Shown here: positions 16,337-24,158 of the stretch, piece after piece
Position numbering within the stretch: position 1 is the stretch's first letter
Layout: every line of letters begins with the position of its first letter
DNA from: Deltaproteobacteria bacterium
Lineage (GTDB): Bacteria; Myxococcota_A; Polyangia; GCA-2747355; JADLHG01
Assembly (NCBI GenBank): GCA_020848905.1
Contig: JADLHG010000083.1
Location: 62,001-126,000, forward strand
DNA length: 64,000 nt
Direction: 5' to 3'
The notes under the pieces: model-generated
Databases searched by the model: none
The model's input: only the letters and a program-made list of their open reading frames with translations
What the model was told of the DNA's origin: nothing
Translations under genes and position numbers: made by a program

Positions 16337-17425
16337 GTGCGTCTGCCTGTTGCGTTGCTCCTCGGATGCCTCGTGGCCGCGGGAGGGCCGCGCCCGGTCC
16401 TCGCGGCCGGGGGCGTACCGCTCGTCGCGCCGGCTCCCGAACGCGACGGCGAACGCGGGGGCGGGCGCTTGCGCGGGGCGAAGAGACCGCGCGGGGGGAC
16501 GCCCGTCGACTGGCTCCGCTCGGGCTGGACCAAGCTCCAGGCCCGCTTCGCGCACCCGCCACGTGGCACGAGCCCGCGAGCTGGCCCTCGCCTGAGCTTG
16601 CCGCGCCTGAATCGCCGCTCGCTCCTTCTCGGGAGCCTCATGCTCGCGCTTCTCGTCAACAACGTGTCCATCGCCGCCACGCGTGGCCCGAACCTCGACG
16701 CCTTTCTCGACGGGAACAATCCCTTCGTGCTCTACGAGAGCCGCGTGCTCGGCATCTCGCACACGCGACTCGCCCCACCCGAGTGGTTCACCACGGGCGA
16801 CGGACCGGTCGTGGGCATCAACGGCGTCGAGCCCGGCGAGATGTACCTGCAGGCGGCCGACTACATGACGGGCGCCGAGTGGGCGAACGGCACGATCCGC
16901 GTTCAGGTGCGCGCGACCTCGCCCGAGAACCTCATCGAGCAGCTGCTCGCCGTCTATCGCCGGAGCGGTCCGATCAAGAAGGTGGTGATCGCGGCGCACG
17001 GAAGCTCGGGCTCGATGAACATCGGCGGCGTCAAGCTGGACGTGGCCTGGGTGAGGGCGCACGCGGGTTATCTCGCGCAGCTCCCCCCCGACCTGCTCGC
17101 CAAGGACGCGCAGATCGTGCTCATCTCCTGCTCCACGGCGCAGGGCTACTGGTCAAACCCCGGCCAGGGCGAGCGGGCGCTGCGCGAGATCTTCACGCCG
17201 CTGCTCCGCCAGGGCGGCACGATCGTCGCGTCGCGCCGGTACGTCGATCCCACGCTCGCCGACATCCCCGACGCCTACAAGAGCCCGGGCGAGCGCGTGG
17301 CCCGGCACCTGCTCTACGCGCCGGTCATCTCGCTCCTGGAAACGGTCGAGTTCGTGCTCAGCGACGGGCCGACGCTGACTCAGAAGGTGGACGTGATCCA
17401 CGTCGCGGGGCCTTCCGGACGGTAG
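16337..17425 (+). CDS. exported protein with possible caspase-like (clan CD) His/Cys pair
   Basis: GTG 16337 (GGAGA 7 nt upstream) gives 362 residues with a signal peptide (RLPVALLLGCLVAAGGPRPV). A basic Arg/Gly-rich stretch follows, then a second hydrophobic segment at about 96-115 (LLLGSLMLALLVNNVSIAAT), which could be a membrane span. The C-terminal 250 residues contain KKVVIAAHGSSGSMNIGG (H221) and AQIVLISCSTAQGYW (C265). Each follows a predicted beta strand. This spacing and context resemble the His-Gly and Ser-Cys motifs of caspase-fold peptidases and related DUF4347-like domains. No other family marker was seen, so protease activity is a hypothesis. Confidence 0.6.
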   Translation: MRLPVALLLGCLVAAGGPRPVLAAGGVPLVAPAPERDGERGGGRLRGAKRPRGGTPVDWLRSGWTKLQARFAHPPRGTSPRAGPRLSLPRLNRRSLLLGSLMLALLVNNVSIAATRGPNLDAFLDGNNPFVLYESRVLGISHTRLAPPEWFTTGDGPVVGINGVEPGEMYLQAADYMTGAEWANGTIRVQVRATSPENLIEQLLAVYRRSGPIKKVVIAAHGSSGSMNIGGVKLDVAWVRAHAGYLAQLPPDLLAKDAQIVLISCSTAQGYWSNPGQGERALREIFTPLLRQGGTIVASRRYVDPTLADIPDAYKSPGERVARHLLYAPVISLLETVEFVLSDGPTLTQKVDVIHVAGPSGR

Positions 17426-17644
17426 TCGTGCGAGCGGACGTTAGTCCCCCAAGATCGAAACAGGAGAGGTACGCCCAGCCGTCGGCGCCGAAGGCCTCGG
17501 ATAGGGCGTGGTCCGCCGCCCTGATCGATGAGCACGACGGCACGCGCGCGGGGGCCGGCACGGGGGCCATCTTCTTCGTCGACCTTGCGTGGTGGGTCGC
17601 CGAGACACGCGGCGCGTCCGGGCGTCGAGCTCTGTGCCGGGGCC

Positions 17645-18586
17645 CTACCAGCGGCTGGGAACCGGACGGCCGGGGGTCCTCTTCTTCTTCGCCGGGGCAA
17701 CGTACGGGGTCACGGCAAACGCGGCCTTCACCAGGACCGCCACGTCAGCCTCGGGGAATTCCCGTTGCGCCTGCGCCGGGGTGAGGAAGGTGCGCTCCCC
17801 ACGGTAGCCGTAACCGAACGAGTCCTCGAAGCCCTGCTTGTAGAGACGACCGTCGGTGGTCACGAGGAGGTCGAGGTAGTCCGTGAAGGTGAAGCGGTCG
17901 CTCATCCCGGCCTGCACCTCGCGGTCGCGCAGCTTGCGGTGCACGAGGCGCGTGCTCTCGATCCCGGGCCGCCCGCCGCCATGCTGACGCTCCGGCACGT
18001 GGACCTTGCCGCGATCGATGTCGGTCGGGTCGAGCCCGAGGCTCGCGAAGAGCTTCTGCACGCGGGCCTCCGCGCGCTCGTGGGCCGAATAGGCCCTCGC
18101 CCGACGCGTCTCGCGGGAAGGCGGAGGCGTTGCCGGGTTCATCGTCTCGCGCAGCAGCTCGAGCGCCGAGAAATCCGCGGGGCGGCCCGCCTGGCTCGCC
18201 AACCGTTCGAGCCCGCGCAGCAGGTGCGTGGGCTTGGGCTTGATCAGCGCGTGTTCGAACGGCTCGCGGTCGAGGAGCCTCGCGGGGGGCGTGGCCTCGA
18301 AGGTTCCTTCGCGGTAGTTGTAGAGGAAGGTCTCGCCCCGCTCGTTGACGACCAGCGACGGGTCGCGGTGCGAGCCGATCACCACGAGATACCGCTTCCC
18401 CCGTTGCTGGACGAAGATACGGCCCTTGGCCTGCCCGGCGAAAGCGGCCGGCGCGAGCTCGCGACACTTCTGCGCGACGCTTTCGGCCGCCTGCAATCGC
18501 AGAGCGTCCAGCTGCGCCGCGCGGGCGTGCGCGGAGCCGGTAGTGGCCAGAATCGTCACGACGGCGCCGAGGCGCGCGAGCATCAT
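17645..18586 (-). CDS. exported protein of unknown function
   Basis: The first of two adjacent ATGs (18586) is chosen; GGAGG lies 8 nt upstream. The 313 residues begin with a signal peptide (MMLARLGAVVTILATTGSAH). Visible features are RIFVQQRGKRYLVVIGSHRD, a likely beta segment, a basic central helix-rich part (ETRRARAYSAHERAEARVQK), FTFTDYLDLLVTTDGRLYKQ, and a Lys/Arg/Pro tail. No known domain is evident. A very good -24/-12 element lies about 30 bp upstream. It is an isolated gene. Confidence 0.72.
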   Translation of the reverse strand: MMLARLGAVVTILATTGSAHARAAQLDALRLQAAESVAQKCRELAPAAFAGQAKGRIFVQQRGKRYLVVIGSHRDPSLVVNERGETFLYNYREGTFEATPPARLLDREPFEHALIKPKPTHLLRGLERLASQAGRPADFSALELLRETMNPATPPPSRETRRARAYSAHERAEARVQKLFASLGLDPTDIDRGKVHVPERQHGGGRPGIESTRLVHRKLRDREVQAGMSDRFTFTDYLDLLVTTDGRLYKQGFEDSFGYGYRGERTFLTPAQAQREFPEADVAVLVKAAFAVTPYVAPAKKKRTPGRPVPSRW

Positions 18587-18615
18587 GGGCGTTTCCTCCA
18601 GGAGGCATGTGCTAC

Positions 18616-18631
18616 TGCACCAGGCGTGCCA
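18616..18631 (-). promoter_or_regulatory. sigma54 (-24/-12) promoter
   Basis: On the minus strand the site reads TGGCACGCCTGGTGCA. It has the full TGGCACG box, GG-N10-GC spacing and TGCA. The predicted start is near 18605, about 20 nt ahead of ATG 18586, and the leader contains the GGAGG ribosome site. Confidence 0.7.
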
Positions 18632-18723
18632 CGAGCAAATGCCCGAGATGACGAAGCAATGGTAAGGGCGAGCGCGTCAGCCAGCTGGGTCGAGCGGCCA
18701 GCGTGCGCCGCTCCGGGGCCCAC

Positions 18724-19644
18724 TCAGGCGGCGCCACCTCCCCGGGACGCACTGAGCACGGCCGCGAGCGCGTCGGCGAGGCCTACGTGCGCGAAGGTGT
18801 AGCCCGTGCGCTCGGCCTCCCGCGGGAGCACCCGTTGCGACGCCGTCAGGAGCTCGCCCAGCTCGCCGAACGCTACGCGCAGGGCCGTCTTCGGCACGGG
18901 GAGAAACGCCGGGCGGTGCAATGCGTGACCGAGCGCGCGGGTGAACTCCGCGTTGGTCACTGGCCGCGGGCCCACGGCGTTCATGGCCCCGTGGAGCCGC
19001 GAGTCCCTCATGGCGTGGAGCAGAAGGCCGACCTCGTCTTCGAGGTGGACCCAGGGCATCCACTGCCGGCCGCTGCCGAGCCGGCCACCCACGCCCAGAC
19101 GAAACGGAGTGAGCATCCTGGCCAGCGCGCCGCCGCCGGGCGCGAGCACGATGCCGGTGCGCACGCAGACCACGCGCATTCCGAGTCGCTCGGCCGCCAG
19201 CGCTTCGCGTTCCCACTCCATGCAGACCTCGGCGAGGAAGCCCTGTCCCGGCGATGAGGTCTCGTCCAGCTCCTCGTCGCCGCGGTCGCCGTAGTAGCCG
19301 ACGGCGGACGCCGAGACGAGCACGCGCGGCCGACTCGCCAGGGCAGCGAGTCCGGCGATCAAGTTGCGCGTGCCGAGAACCCGGCTGTCGCGGATGCGAC
19401 GCATTCGCTCGGCTGTCCAGCGACCTTCGGCGACCGGCTCGCCCGCCAGGTGGACGACCGCCTCGACGCTGTGCAGCGCGCTGGCCGGGGGTGGCCCGGC
19501 CTCGGGATCCCAGGGGTAGGCCTCCACCCCGGGAAGTCTCCGTCGGGCCTGCTCCGGATCGCGGCTCAGCACCACCGCGCGCTCGAGCCTTCCGACCAGC
19601 TCCCTGCCGACGAGGCCCGTCGCTCCTGTCAGTAGCGTCTTCAT
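18724..19644 (-). CDS. TIGR01777-type NAD-dependent epimerase (SDR39U1/YfcH family)
   Basis: The 306 residues match the extended short-chain dehydrogenase family TIGR01777. GATGLVGRELVGRL is the nucleotide-binding glycine motif at the N-terminus. VVHLAGEPVAEGRWTAERMR and VLVSASAVGYYGDRGDEELD carry the YfcH-type signature, followed by RTGIVLAPGGGALARMLTPF and WMPWVHLEDEVGLLLHAM. The C-terminus carries the conserved AEFTRALGHALHRPAFLPVP region. Length and start (MKTLLTGATG) are normal. Its substrate is not known for most members. It is transcribed away from the glutamic-peptidase-like lipoprotein gene. Confidence 0.92.
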   Translation of the reverse strand: MKTLLTGATGLVGRELVGRLERAVVLSRDPEQARRRLPGVEAYPWDPEAGPPPASALHSVEAVVHLAGEPVAEGRWTAERMRRIRDSRVLGTRNLIAGLAALASRPRVLVSASAVGYYGDRGDEELDETSSPGQGFLAEVCMEWEREALAAERLGMRVVCVRTGIVLAPGGGALARMLTPFRLGVGGRLGSGRQWMPWVHLEDEVGLLLHAMRDSRLHGAMNAVGPRPVTNAEFTRALGHALHRPAFLPVPKTALRVAFGELGELLTASQRVLPREAERTGYTFAHVGLADALAAVLSASRGGGAA

Positions 19645-19802
19645 CGGAATCCCCTTCGCTTCCTCAGTATGGTCACGATCCCATGAGGACCGCCTGTGGT
19701 TCTCGTCGGGAAGCGATTGCCAGCCAGCCGCGAGGTCTGCTAGACGAGCGGCGGACGGGCCAGCGGACCTTGGGCCCGCCGGGCATAACGGAGGAGGCGT
19801 CG

Positions 19803-20798
19803 ATGAGGCAGCGGATCGGTTGGTTGGTTGTCACCTCGGGGACCGCGCTTGCGCTGGTCGGTTGCGGGGTCGGCTCCGAGGGGGCGGGTGGCGACCCCGG
19901 CGCCGAGTTGCTCCACGTCTCGTCGAGTCGCGCGGCAGCCAGGCCGACGCCCCCCTCCTGCCCCGCGGGAGCCATCTGCAGCCCGAACTGGGCCGGCTAC
20001 GTGGACTACGTTCGGCCGGGGTACGAGAGCGCCTCGGGCTGCTTCACCGTACCCACCGTGGACGTGGCCCGCAGCAAGCGGGGTTCGATCGGAATGGCCT
20101 GGATTGGGATCGGCGGCTATTCCCTGTCGGGGGATAGGACGCTCATTCAAGGCGGGCTCGTCATCCAACCCAGCAGCAGCTCGCCCTACCAGCTCTTCTA
20201 CGAGACCGTGACGCCCGACGCGACGCAGGATTCGAGGGGCGCTCTGGTGGCGCCGATCGCCAGCACCATCGCGGCCGGCGATCGGATCTGCGTGAGCGTC
20301 TTCTACTACTGCACCGGGCCCTACGGCTGCGGTTCGTGCGACTCGTACTTCTACCCGTGCCCGGCGCCAGGGGCCTACTGGCGGGTCAACATCGGCCACT
20401 TCGCGCCCGACGGGCGACACATCGCGTCCACCAACCTTCCGAACCTGCGCTTCGACTCCGGCATGGGGTCCGCCGAGTTTGTCGTGGAGGCGCCCATCCT
20501 CCGCCGGAACCGCACCTATGCCGAGCTTCCGCAGCTCGGCACCGTAGGGTTTGTACCGCTGCCGGCCTTCCCCGCCGGCTCCACGATGTGTCCGTACCAG
20601 CCGACCCCGCCGACGGCGCCGTGCCCCGCCGGGGGGCTCGTGACCTCGCTCGACTACGCGATCCCTCTGACGCTCTTCAACCCGAGCCTGAGCCTGTCGG
20701 CGGTACCCTCGAGTCTCTCGAGCGCCTACAACAATCGCTTCAACGTCTGCGTCGGGCCGACGGCGAATCCCCCGAGCTGCGCCCCTCCCGCCCCGTGA
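19803..20798 (+). CDS. lipoprotein resembling glutamic (G1, eqolisin) peptidase
   Basis: ATG 19803 has GGAGGAGG upstream and gives 331 residues. A lipobox (ALALVGC) sits at about 15-21. The mature protein shows the G1-peptidase pattern: SPNWAGYV, then a beta-rich FTVPTVD, WIGIGGY, TLIQGG with Q116 (candidate catalytic Gln), and GSAEFVVEAP with E225/E229 (candidate catalytic Glu). Cysteine-rich loops (CTGPYGCGSCDSYFYPCPAP) and a Pro/Ser-rich C-terminus follow. G1 enzymes are mainly fungal acid peptidases with some bacterial members. An outer-surface lipoprotein form would suit extracellular digestion. Family assignment is by motif, moderately sure. Confidence 0.72.
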   Translation: MRQRIGWLVVTSGTALALVGCGVGSEGAGGDPGAELLHVSSSRAAARPTPPSCPAGAICSPNWAGYVDYVRPGYESASGCFTVPTVDVARSKRGSIGMAWIGIGGYSLSGDRTLIQGGLVIQPSSSSPYQLFYETVTPDATQDSRGALVAPIASTIAAGDRICVSVFYYCTGPYGCGSCDSYFYPCPAPGAYWRVNIGHFAPDGRHIASTNLPNLRFDSGMGSAEFVVEAPILRRNRTYAELPQLGTVGFVPLPAFPAGSTMCPYQPTPPTAPCPAGGLVTSLDYAIPLTLFNPSLSLSAVPSSLSSAYNNRFNVCVGPTANPPSCAPPAP

Positions 20799-20848
20799 TC
20801 CGCCGCTCCGCTATTCAGCAGGATGGATCGCGGGCAGGGTGACCAGGC

Positions 20849-21214
20849 TCAGTCGCTGTCGGGGACTTTGGCCCAGGTCGGCCAGAGGGGCGAGGAGAGC
20901 GAGCGAATGCGGGCCTTGCCGCTCTTCAGGATCGAATAGCGGAAATCCGCGAAGAGGGTCATCTCCCGACGGGTCACGGAAGGGATCGCCGCGTGCGAGT
21001 AGGTCTCGGTGAAGAGGCTGCTGATCACCGCCCGCACGATGTGGTCTCCGTCCATGTAGATGGAAATAGTGGGGCGGCGAAGGCCCTCGAATGCGCCGCT
21101 GCGGCGGGCGTGCTCAATGACGCGCTCCCGCACGGCGGTGGGCACGCGCGGCGTGGCGATGGCGCTCGAGGCGCTGAGCGCAAGAAGGACGATCGTGGCC
21201 GTGAGGGATCTCAT
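20849..21214 (-). CDS. small exported protein of unknown function
   Basis: ATG 21214 with AGGAG 7 nt upstream gives 121 residues. The signal peptide is SLTATIVLLALSASSAIA. The mature part includes RRPTISIYMDGDHIVRAVIS and MTLFADFRYSILKSGKARIR and lacks cysteine. No family recognised. The open frame upstream of the chosen start is very Arg/Pro-rich and overlaps the GST-like gene, so it is discarded. Confidence 0.72.
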   Translation of the reverse strand: MRSLTATIVLLALSASSAIATPRVPTAVRERVIEHARRSGAFEGLRRPTISIYMDGDHIVRAVISSLFTETYSHAAIPSVTRREMTLFADFRYSILKSGKARIRSLSSPLWPTWAKVPDSD

Positions 21215-21622
21215 GGCGGGCTCCTGACGTTCGAATGGTTTGCGGAGCGACTGTGCAAGAGGGAGACCAGGCCTCGGCGCGGCGGCCTTCAGGTGTTGCG
21301 GGTCGGGCGGCGGCGGGCAGAGGGGGGCCAAGCGGCTGGTTCCGCACGCGATTGGCGGGAGGTGCGGGGGCGGCGCCTCGGTAACGGCGCGCGGGCGCGG
21401 CGCGCCGCGAAGGGAGTTCGGGGAGGCGGGTCGCCTGGCCTGGAAGCTCCGATCGTGGCCAAGGCCGCGGCTGGGGCAACGGGAAACGCGCCCAGGCTGC
21501 CTCGACCGCGTATGCTGTGCTTGCCGACCCGCACGGGCTCTTCGCGCGAGGGACCTCGCCGGAGGGGGACGTGACGGGATGCGGTGGGCGATTAGCAACC
21601 TTCGAACGTGAGGAGGATCTCG
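21215..21622. other. intergenic region, 408 bp, no gene seen
   Basis: The gap lies between a minus-strand exported protein and a plus-strand small lysine-rich gene. It contains one candidate -24/-12 element (21254-21269, minus) and the ribosome site AGGAGG at 21611-21616. The open frames across it are shadows with heavy Arg/Gly/Ala bias. Confidence 0.5.
21254..21269 (-). promoter_or_regulatory. weak candidate sigma54 promoter
   Basis: The minus-strand sequence is TGGTCTCCCTCTTGCA. GG-N10-GC spacing and TTGCA are right, but only TGG of the -24 box matches. The predicted start near 21243 would give a 29-nt leader to ATG 21214. Confidence 0.35.
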
Positions 21623-21751
21623 ATGGGCGACAAGTCTCCAAAGTCCAAGGACAAGAGCAAGAAGCAAGGCGAGGCCAAGGACAAGCGCGACCAGGCCAAG
21701 GCCGCGGCGAAGCAGGCTCCCCCGACGCCGACCGCTGGCAAGAAGAAGTAG
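21623..21751 (+). CDS. small lysine-rich protein (42 aa)
   Basis: ATG 21623 is preceded by AGGAGG with a 6-nt gap, an excellent ribosome site. The 42-residue product begins MGDKSPKSKDKSKKQGEAKD and ends TAGKKK. It is very rich in Lys, Asp, Gln and Ala, so probably extended and highly charged. Short proteins starting MGDKSPKS occur widely in bacteria without a defined role. Its strong ribosome site and preserved N-terminal motif argue that it is real. It stops 20 bp before the convergent GST-like gene's stop. Confidence 0.72.
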   Translation: MGDKSPKSKDKSKKQGEAKDKRDQAKAAAKQAPPTPTAGKKK

Positions 21752-21771
21752 GCGCGGACTGCCGCGCGGTG

Positions 21772-22476
21772 CTACGGGATGCCGGTCGAGGCGCGCCGGA
21801 GCGGCTTGAAGCGCTCGAGGTACGCGGCCACCTCTTTCCGCCGTGCGAGCGGCGGTCCGCCCCTCGGTGTGCGTGACAGATAGGTGAGCTGGCCGAGGAG
21901 CGCGAAGTCCGACAGCATCGGCGCTTCCCCGAAGAGAAAGGGCCCCGGAGAGGTGAGCGCGGCCAGCGCGTCCAGGTGCCGCTCGAGGTCGCGCGCGACG
22001 TGCTCGGGTGGCTTGCGCGCGGTGCCCTGGGCCACTACCTGTCCTTCGATGCGGCGCCGCAGCAAGAGATGCACGGCGGTGCCGGTCACGGAGCGCCGGA
22101 AGAACTCGGCTGCCGCGCGCGACCCCGCCGGCTCGATCCACTGGTAATAGAGCCCCACGAAGTAGAGCGACTCGTCGGCCCACTCCTCGATCGCGTGCGA
22201 GAGAGCGCGTTCGCGCGGCCCGGCCGGATAGATCGTCGGCTCGGGAGCGAGACGTTCGAGCTCCTCGGCGATGTCGGTGCTGTCCACCACCAGGCGCCCG
22301 TCCACCTCGAGCGCGGGGACCTTGCCCACGCGGCCGCGGCGGCGGATGCCGAGGAGGTGGCGCCCGCCTTGCGACAACAGGGGGACGCGCTCGTAGGCGA
22401 GCCCCTTGTAGTCGAGGATGGCGCGGACCTTCAGACAGAACGGGGAAGGAGCCCAGTCGTAGAGGCGGAGCTTCAT
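21772..22476 (-). CDS. glutathione S-transferase-like protein
   Basis: From ATG 22476 the product is 234 residues, normal for the family. The N-terminal thioredoxin-like domain shows LRLYDWAPSPFCLKVRAILD, YERVPLLSQGG, GKVPALEVDGRLVVDSTDIA (cis-Pro and Glu/Asp-Ser glutathione-binding motif in canonical position). The C-terminal helical domain has GPFLFGEAPMLSDFALLGQL, the usual N-capping box region. The likely role is glutathione-dependent conjugation or thiol reduction in the cytoplasm; the substrate cannot be told. A terminator-like hairpin separates it from the upstream repeat-protein gene. Confidence 0.88.
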   Translation of the reverse strand: MKLRLYDWAPSPFCLKVRAILDYKGLAYERVPLLSQGGRHLLGIRRRGRVGKVPALEVDGRLVVDSTDIAEELERLAPEPTIYPAGPRERALSHAIEEWADESLYFVGLYYQWIEPAGSRAAAEFFRRSVTGTAVHLLLRRRIEGQVVAQGTARKPPEHVARDLERHLDALAALTSPGPFLFGEAPMLSDFALLGQLTYLSRTPRGGPPLARRKEVAAYLERFKPLRRASTGIP

Positions 22477-22487
22477 CGCGGCAGGGT

Positions 22488-22555
22488 AATAAACAAACGC
22501 CGGCGGAGGCCATCCCCTATTCGCGTGAGCGAGGTTCGGGAGGCATCCGCCGGCG
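22488..22555 (-). terminator. possible rho-independent terminator after the NNSSVVRP-repeat gene
   Basis: Arms CGCCGGCGGA (22498-22507) and TCCGCCGGCG (22546-22555) pair perfectly. On the minus strand the stem is followed by TTTGTTTATT. The loop is long (38 nt). A second, tighter hairpin (arms 22562-22570 and 22576-22584, 5-nt loop) lies just before it, closer to the gene's stop. Confidence 0.45.
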
Positions 22556-22598
22556 CGGGGTGCGAGGGAGACGAACTCCCTCGCCGTCAACGCTGGAA

Positions 22599-23003
22599 CT
22601 AGCCGCCGACCTTGACGCCGCTCTGGAAGGGGCGGACGACGGAGCTGTTGTTCGCGGGGCGGACGACGGAGCTGTTGTTGATCGGGCGCACGACGGAGGA
22701 GTTGTTCGGGCGCACGACGGAGCTGTTGTTGATCGGGCGGACGACGGAGCTGTTGCCGATCGGGCGCACGACGGAGGAGTTGTTCGGGCGGACGACGGAG
22801 CTGTTGTTCGGCTGCTGGCTGCCGATGATGATCACGGCCGGGCGCTCGAAGGCGATGCGGATGATCTGGTTTTGCGCCGGGCGCGCCATCGACTCGGCAA
22901 TCTGGGCCACGCCGCTCTGGTTGTTCTGGTTCGCGCTCGCGGCGGCGGGGGCGAGGAGCAGGGCGGAGCCGACGGCGAGAAGGGTCTTCTTGATGATGGA
23001 CAT
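22599..23003 (-). CDS. exported NNSSVVRP-repeat protein
   Basis: ATG 23003 has AAGGAG 6 nt upstream; the product is 134 residues. The signal peptide is SIIKKTLLAVGSALLLAPAA (cleaved near ASA/NQ). After QNNQSGVAQIAESMARPAQN and a hydrophobic IIRIAFERPAVIIIG segment come seven near-perfect copies of NNSSVVRP with optional Ile/Ala/Gly/Phe spacers (encoded at about 22620-22806), then QSGVKVGG. No cysteine or lipobox. The repeats suggest a regular beta or polymer-like extended structure on or outside the cell. The DNA repeats are 24-27 bp and in frame, so copy number may vary between strains. Function unknown. Confidence 0.8.
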   Translation of the reverse strand: MSIIKKTLLAVGSALLLAPAAASANQNNQSGVAQIAESMARPAQNQIIRIAFERPAVIIIGSQQPNNSSVVRPNNSSVVRPIGNSSVVRPINNSSVVRPNNSSVVRPINNSSVVRPANNSSVVRPFQSGVKVGG

Positions 23004-23086
23004 GGTGATCTCCTTCAAGAGCAATGGACGTTGACGTTGTGGTTTGGGCTGCGCTGCGCAGCCGGTAAAGCGACGCGGGTCCTTAG

Positions 23087-23102
23087 AGCAATAGCTCGGC
23101 CA
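23087..23102 (-). promoter_or_regulatory. sigma54 (-24/-12) promoter for the NNSSVVRP-repeat gene
   Basis: On the minus strand the site is TGGCCGAGCTATTGCT. It has GG-N10-GC spacing, TGGC and TTGCT. The predicted start near 23076 gives a leader of about 73 nt. Confidence 0.55.
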
Positions 23103-23343
23103 GCTTTACGGCATAACGATTTCGGACGATTACGCGCATAGCGCCGAAATGCTGCGCCGCGAGTCGGAGCCGCGACGCATGTCGCGCCGTCGGAAATAGA
23201 TGTGCGCGTCGTGAGCACGTGCGCACTCGCGTCCGCGATGCGAGGCCGAAGGCGAGATCGCGAGCGCGATAGCAAGCACAAGCGAGCGCGATAGCGCGAC
23301 CGCAAGCTCGAGTGAAGAGATGAGGGGCGAAGGGGAACGCGTG

Positions 23344-23403
23344 GGGAAAAAAAGAAACCCCTGACCGAGCCCAGGGGTGTGCGCGGAAGGGCTCGGTCAG
23401 GGG
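23344..23403 (-). terminator. strong rho-independent terminator
   Basis: The arms CCCCTGACCGAGCCC (23358-23372) and GGGCTCGGTCAGGGG (23389-23403) form a perfect 15-bp stem with a 16-nt loop. On the minus strand the stem is followed by TTTCTTTTTTT. It ends the minus-strand gene whose stop is at 23447. Confidence 0.88.
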
Positions 23404-23446
23404 CGTCAGCGAGGAGGAGGAGACCTACTCGCTGCGTTCGAAGCGA

Positions 23447-23899
23447 TCAACCACCGCCGCGGGGGCGATTGCCACCGTGCGCGCCGCCGTTGTTCGCGGG
23501 CTGAATCACCGGGGCCGGAGCCGGCATGGGCTCGATCGCCGGGAGGTTCGTGAAGGTGACGCGCTTGACGCCCTTCGGCGCGCCGCGACCCTTTTGCAGG
23601 TTGATGATCCCCTGCAGGTCGGGCACCGCGATCATGATGTGCGGTCCGGGACCCCAGTTCACCTCGGCATTGAAGGTGCGGGCGGGCGGGCCGGCCACGA
23701 CGTAGTTGATGAACGCGCCCAGGTGCACGTCCCAGCCGCGGCCGTAGCGGCCCACGCGCTGGTTGGCGGCCTTCTTGATGATGCTCATGGCATAGCGGTC
23801 GGTGACGCGGCCCTGCTGCGCCGGGGGAGCGGCGAAGACCGCCGACGGCACCATGAGGGCGGCCAGCACGGCCGCGGAGGCGAAAGCACGGGTGAACAT
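23447..23899 (-). CDS. small exported protein of unknown function
   Basis: ATG 23899 with AAGGAG upstream gives 150 residues. The signal peptide is FTRAFASAAVLAALMVPSAV, cleaved near AVFA/AP. The mature part has RYAMSIIKKAANQRVGRYGR, WDVHLGAFINYVVAGPPART and EVNWGPGPHIMIAVPDLQGI, then a Pro-rich and Gly/Asn/Arg-rich tail (NNGGAHGGNRPRGGG). No family is recognised. It ends in a strong terminator and starts behind a -24/-12 element, so it is a single-gene unit. Confidence 0.78.
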   Translation of the reverse strand: MFTRAFASAAVLAALMVPSAVFAAPPAQQGRVTDRYAMSIIKKAANQRVGRYGRGWDVHLGAFINYVVAGPPARTFNAEVNWGPGPHIMIAVPDLQGIINLQKGRGAPKGVKRVTFTNLPAIEPMPAPAPVIQPANNGGAHGGNRPRGGG

Positions 23900-23947
23900 G
23901 TCTAGCTCCTTCGGTTGGGATCCAACACACACGCCGAAGGGGGAAAG

Positions 23948-23963
23948 AGCAACGTCGATGCCA
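23948..23963 (-). promoter_or_regulatory. sigma54 (-24/-12) promoter
   Basis: The minus-strand site is TGGCATCGACGTTGCT with GG-N10-GC spacing and intact TGGCA and TTGCT. The predicted start near 23937 leaves a leader of about 38 nt before ATG 23899. Confidence 0.65.
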
Positions 23964-23964
23964 T

Positions 23965-24011
23965 CGTGCGCGACGGCGAAAGTCCCGCGAGAGCAGGCGT
24001 TTTCGCGCACG
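23965..24011. promoter_or_regulatory. inverted repeat upstream of a sigma54 promoter, possible activator site
   Basis: CGTGCGCGA (23965-23973) and TCGCGCACG (24003-24011) are perfect inverted arms separated by 29 nt. They lie directly upstream of the -24/-12 element at 23948-23963, in the divergent region. A regulatory role is inferred from position only. Confidence 0.3.
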
Positions 24012-24158
24012 GTGCGCACGTCGTGAACACCTGCCCTCGGAGGGGCGCCTCCCGAAACCGGAGCATGCGCGGGGGAGCGGCCCGAGGGACCCGACAGGCT
24101 CGACCACTTCGTGCCCGGATCGATTCGTGCGCTTGCAGCGCGCGGGACCTCCGGTACG

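Larger units (their letters stand above)
23004..23446. other. intergenic region, 443 bp
   Basis: This gap holds a -24/-12 element for the repeat protein (23087-23102, minus) and a strong terminator for the next minus-strand gene (23344-23403). Between them is a low-complexity stretch around 23240-23310 in which GCGAGCGCGATAGC occurs twice. I see no gene or tRNA. Confidence 0.5.

Noticed and set aside
14823-16562. Extended 579-residue version of the exported protein.
   Set aside because: The extension crosses the divergent promoter region and is Arg/Pro low complexity; the signal peptide starts at 15911.
19715-19731. Possible -24/-12 element before the G1 peptidase-like gene (GG...TTGCC).
   Set aside because: Spacing between GG and GC is 9 nt, not 10, and the TGGCA box is absent.
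22620-22806. Possible CRISPR array at the NNSSVVRP repeats.
   Set aside because: Repeats are in-frame 24-27 bp coding units without unique spacers.
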